From contig NZ_QKOF01000006.1 in NCBI RefSeq assembly GCF_014889545.1, forward strand, positions 62,001 through 126,000: a DNA stretch of 64,000 nt. Reading direction: 5' to 3'. Below, piece by piece: positions 63,437 to 64,000 of the stretch. Made by a program: the position numbers and the translations under genes. Each line of letters starts with the position of its first letter. The stretch's first letter is position 1. The stretch comes from Methanothermobacter thermautotrophicus. Lineage in GTDB: Archaea; Methanobacteriota; Methanobacteria; Methanobacteriales; Methanothermobacteraceae. Below the pieces are notes generated by a model, which was not told the origin of the DNA, did not search any database, and saw only the letters and a list, made by a program, of their open reading frames with translations.

Positions 63437-64000
63437 ATGATATATGAGCACCTTGAAGATCCTCTCCTCTATGATGGGAGTCAGATAGAACCTGCATGGG
63501 CCCTCAGTGAACTGGGAATAAAGGGCTCAAGCATAATAACGTGGATAGGCCCCATGGATGTGAAGAATATAGTGGATTATGAGGATGTTGAACTTGAGAT
63601 AAGGTCTGAGGAGGTCCTCCATTTCATTGTTGAGCACTTCGATGAGCAGCCATCCAGCCTGAGGCTTGCATACCACAGGCAGAGGATTCTTGTGATGCTG
63701 CTCATGGAGGAACTCATGAGAATTGGTGTGCGGACAAGGAGAGAGGGGGATGATCTCTACATAGGTTCATCAAAGCTCACGGTTTCAATAGCAACGGCCT
63801 CTGTGTCCAGCATGAAGATACACCTCGGCATCAACATCCATGAGAGGGGGACACCCGAGGATGTTGATACCATCGGACTCATGGATGAAAAGCCTAAACT
63901 TTCGGATGATGACATTAAGGCAATAGCTGAGAATGTTGCAATGGCATATATACATGAGATTGATTCCATTGAGGAAGATATAGCCAAGACAAGGATCTTT
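63437..64000 (+). CDS. DUF366 family protein (runs to window edge)
   Basis: 188 codons from ATG 63437 (GGTGATGTA upstream) with no stop before the window ends, so the 3' end is missing, probably only a few codons. Family blocks: [55 protein letters not shown]. Function unknown; likely related to small ligase-like or hydrolase proteins, unproven. The 226-bp gap before it shows no gene. Confidence 0.85.
   Translation, partial: MIYEHLEDPLLYDGSQIEPAWALSELGIKGSSIITWIGPMDVKNIVDYEDVELEIRSEEVLHFIVEHFDEQPSSLRLAYHRQRILVMLLMEELMRIGVRTRREGDDLYIGSSKLTVSIATASVSSMKIHLGINIHERGTPEDVDTIGLMDEKPKLSDDDIKAIAENVAMAYIHEIDSIEEDIAKTRIF

Overview
The window is a 64 kb piece of a hydrogenotrophic methanogen chromosome, almost certainly Methanothermobacter. 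The evidence is a complete frhADGB operon for the F420-reducing [NiFe] hydrogenase, formylmethanofuran:H4MPT formyltransferase (ftr), a 17-gene ehbA-Q membrane hydrogenase operon, and archaeal information-processing genes (PCNA, GINS, TFS, Csl4, Rpo11, Nop10, aIF2-alpha). Ribosome sites read GAGGTGAT, matching a GATCACCTCC 16S tail, and several starts are TTG or GTG. The species cannot be fixed from sequence alone. No insertion sequence, prophage or CRISPR array was seen.

Layout. 1-10.9 kb: Pus10 (cut by the window edge) and SRP54 on the minus strand, then a long plus-strand housekeeping run: hpt, dph2, csl4, rpo11, Endo_dU/DUF99, Nudix, tfs, pcn, gins51, rpl44e, rps27e, aIF2-alpha, nop10, pbaB and endoQ. 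12.2-13.6 kb: two tandem tRNA-Arg genes, a PAC2 protein ending in an HbYX-type tail, and an exported PepSY protein. 13.8-17.2 kb: frhADGB. 17.3-19.6 kb: methionine aminopeptidase, two membrane coiled-coil genes, initiator tRNA and RNase P RNA. 19.7-23.9 kb: grpE-dnaK-dnaJ, divergent from a winged-helix regulator with two palindromes between them. 24-28.4 kb: hypF, larB, an HxlR regulator facing a 31-residue cysteine-rich peptide, and a frame-broken GNAT gene. 28.5-32.8 kb: gatB/UPF0248/CBS-ParB/hisE operon, an unusual radical SAM gene and a zinc-ribbon membrane protein. 32.9-34.5 kb: seven tRNA genes around hjc, the last being tRNA-Trp with an intron that looks like a box C/D guide. 34.5-49.3 kb: metallo-hydrolases, a TrkA/TrkH potassium system, a histidine kinase running into a 69-bp perfect tandem array, ftr, a potassium-channel-like protein with three copies of an unrecognised domain, nnr and argG. 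49.5-59.2 kb: ehbA-Q. 59.2-64 kb: a Cas4-like protein that seems to lack its nuclease residues, homoserine dehydrogenase, a nucleotidyltransferase, a frame-broken PPC-domain gene and DUF366 (cut by the edge).

How it fits together. Frh reduces F420 with H2 for the methanogenic steps. Ehb is expected to use ion-driven electron flow from H2 to low-potential ferredoxin for anabolic CO2 fixation. HypF supplies cyanide ligands for the nickel hydrogenases and FrhD is the maturation protease of the frh operon. Ftr carries out the second step of CO2 reduction.

Most notable: the triple-repeat channel, the 69-bp array, two operator-like regions at regulator promoters, the intron-encoded guide RNA, the apparently dead Cas4-like protein, and three genes each broken by one frame change. 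The last may be real decay or sequence error. All functions come from recognising motifs by eye; no database search was run.
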